In this document: one piece after another, positions 63,497 through 64,000 of the stretch
Position numbering within the stretch: position 1 is the stretch's first letter
Layout of the letters: each line of letters begins with the position of its first letter
Assembly: GCF_000003195.3 (NCBI RefSeq)
Contig: NC_012876.2
Coordinates: forward strand, 46,123,276 to 46,187,275
Reading direction: 5' to 3'
DNA from: Sorghum bicolor
Lineage: Eukaryota > Streptophyta > Magnoliopsida > Poales > Poaceae
Length of the DNA stretch: 64,000 nt
Translations under genes and position numbers: made by a program
Notes under the pieces: model-generated
The model's input: only the letters and a program-made list of their open reading frames with translations
Database searches by the model: none
What the model was told of the DNA's origin: nothing

Positions 63497-64000
63497 CACT
63501 ACAAGAAACACATGGCTTTTTAACGTTTAGTTATGTCACAATATATGAAATTTATGTTACAAATTAAGATTTGTGACATCAAATTGACAAAAATCAAAAT
63601 GTGGAAAAGCCCGCGTCATAAAATGATTATGTGATATTTGTTTGGTTCATGTCACAAGCATATGACATTGGTTATTATCACAATATCGTAGGCCTTGCCA
63701 CGTGGCAGCTGACATGGCAGGGAGAAAAAATGTCACAAAATGAGTTTTGGCCTACTAAAGCCCACATAGCTCATGGGCCTGAAATCTATTTAGAGTGGTA
63801 TTAGCTGGTACATTATTTTCAGTTACAGCCCATATAGATTTCAAGCCCACAACAATCCAGCCCATATAAAATTTTTTTGCTCTCATAATACAGTCTATAT
63901 TTTATCCCACATATTTCAGCTCATATTTTTCCCAAGCCCATAAAATTCAGCACATTTTTTCTCAGCACACACAATTCAGCCCATATAATTGCATCCATGT
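63497..64000 (+). mobile_element. Element L: left end of a CACTA DNA transposon
   Basis: CACTACAAGAAACACATGG at 63497 is the terminal inverted repeat type of plant CACTA (En/Spm) transposons, preceded by AAT (63494-63496) as candidate 3-bp TSD. Subterminal TGTGACAT/ATGTCACA motifs recur in both orientations (about 63523, 63571, 63648, 63661, 63731), as expected for transposase-binding sites. From about 63800 a degenerate CAGCCCATATA repeat runs to the window end. The transposase and right end are outside. Confidence 0.88.

Noticed and set aside
1..64000. tRNA genes, rRNA, CRISPR arrays or bacterial operons
   Set aside because: The tRNA-like matches are only 18-base primer-binding sites. No cloverleaf, rRNA or spaced identical repeat array was seen, and the sequence is plainly plant repeat DNA.

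Overview
The window is plant repeat DNA with no recognisable host gene. It looks like heterochromatin from a grass. Evidence for this: long Ty3/gypsy LTR retrotransposons of the Athila and Tat lineages nested inside one another, a decayed Ty1/copia element, and the left end of a CACTA DNA transposon. The Athila-like elements carry primer-binding sites (PBS) complementary to plant tRNA-Asp. Grass origin (probably a panicoid such as a sorghum or sugarcane relative) is inferred from element style only.

Layout from left to right, with elements lettered here for reference. A (1-7386, +): 3' part of an Athila-like element with gag/pol remnants, an extra coiled-coil ORF and a 3' LTR. It sits in D, an older Athila-like element on the minus strand whose pieces lie at 7387-7579, 24089-26791 and 45695-48355. 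C (7580-24088, +; TSD GTAGG) is a gag-only, non-autonomous Athila-like element inserted in the integrase end of D. B (8812-17166, -; TSD CCGGG/CCGCG) is a nearly complete Athila-like element of A's family inserted in the 5' LTR of C. G (26792-27863, +) is a D-type LTR inserted in D. E (27864-45694, +) is a second copy of the gag-only family, inserted in G and truncated at its 3' end. F (28910-40864, -; TSD CTATT) is a complete Tat-lineage element inserted in the 5' LTR of E. It has gag-pol on one strand and a multi-exon accessory gene on the other.

To the right of D, 48356-49924 is unassigned. It is followed by copia element J (49925-61259, -), interrupted by I (52876-59893, +; TSD CTGAT, two 732-bp LTRs). 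I keeps gag and the start of protease, but its pol is replaced by a 3' fragment of the A/B family (called H). K (61260 onward, -) is the 3' end of another relative of the gag-only family. It is interrupted at 63497 by CACTA element L, which runs off the window.

Autonomous members (A/B-like) would supply Gag, protease, reverse transcriptase, RNase H and integrase. The gag-only family C/E/K keeps the LTRs, PBS, polypurine tract (PPT) and a long conserved untranslated body, so it is probably mobilised in trans. The most interesting signals are an LTR-promoter-like module placed before the extra ORF of A and B, a cluster of short stem-loops with a compensatory base-pair change shared by A, H and C, the antisense intron-containing gene of F, and the chimeric element I. 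Nearly all pol genes are broken. The longest intact retroelement coding stretches are the gag of C (516 aa), the 479-aa gag-protease reading frame of F, the 522-codon RNase H-integrase frame of F (its C-terminal end shifts frame) and the integrase of B (420 aa).
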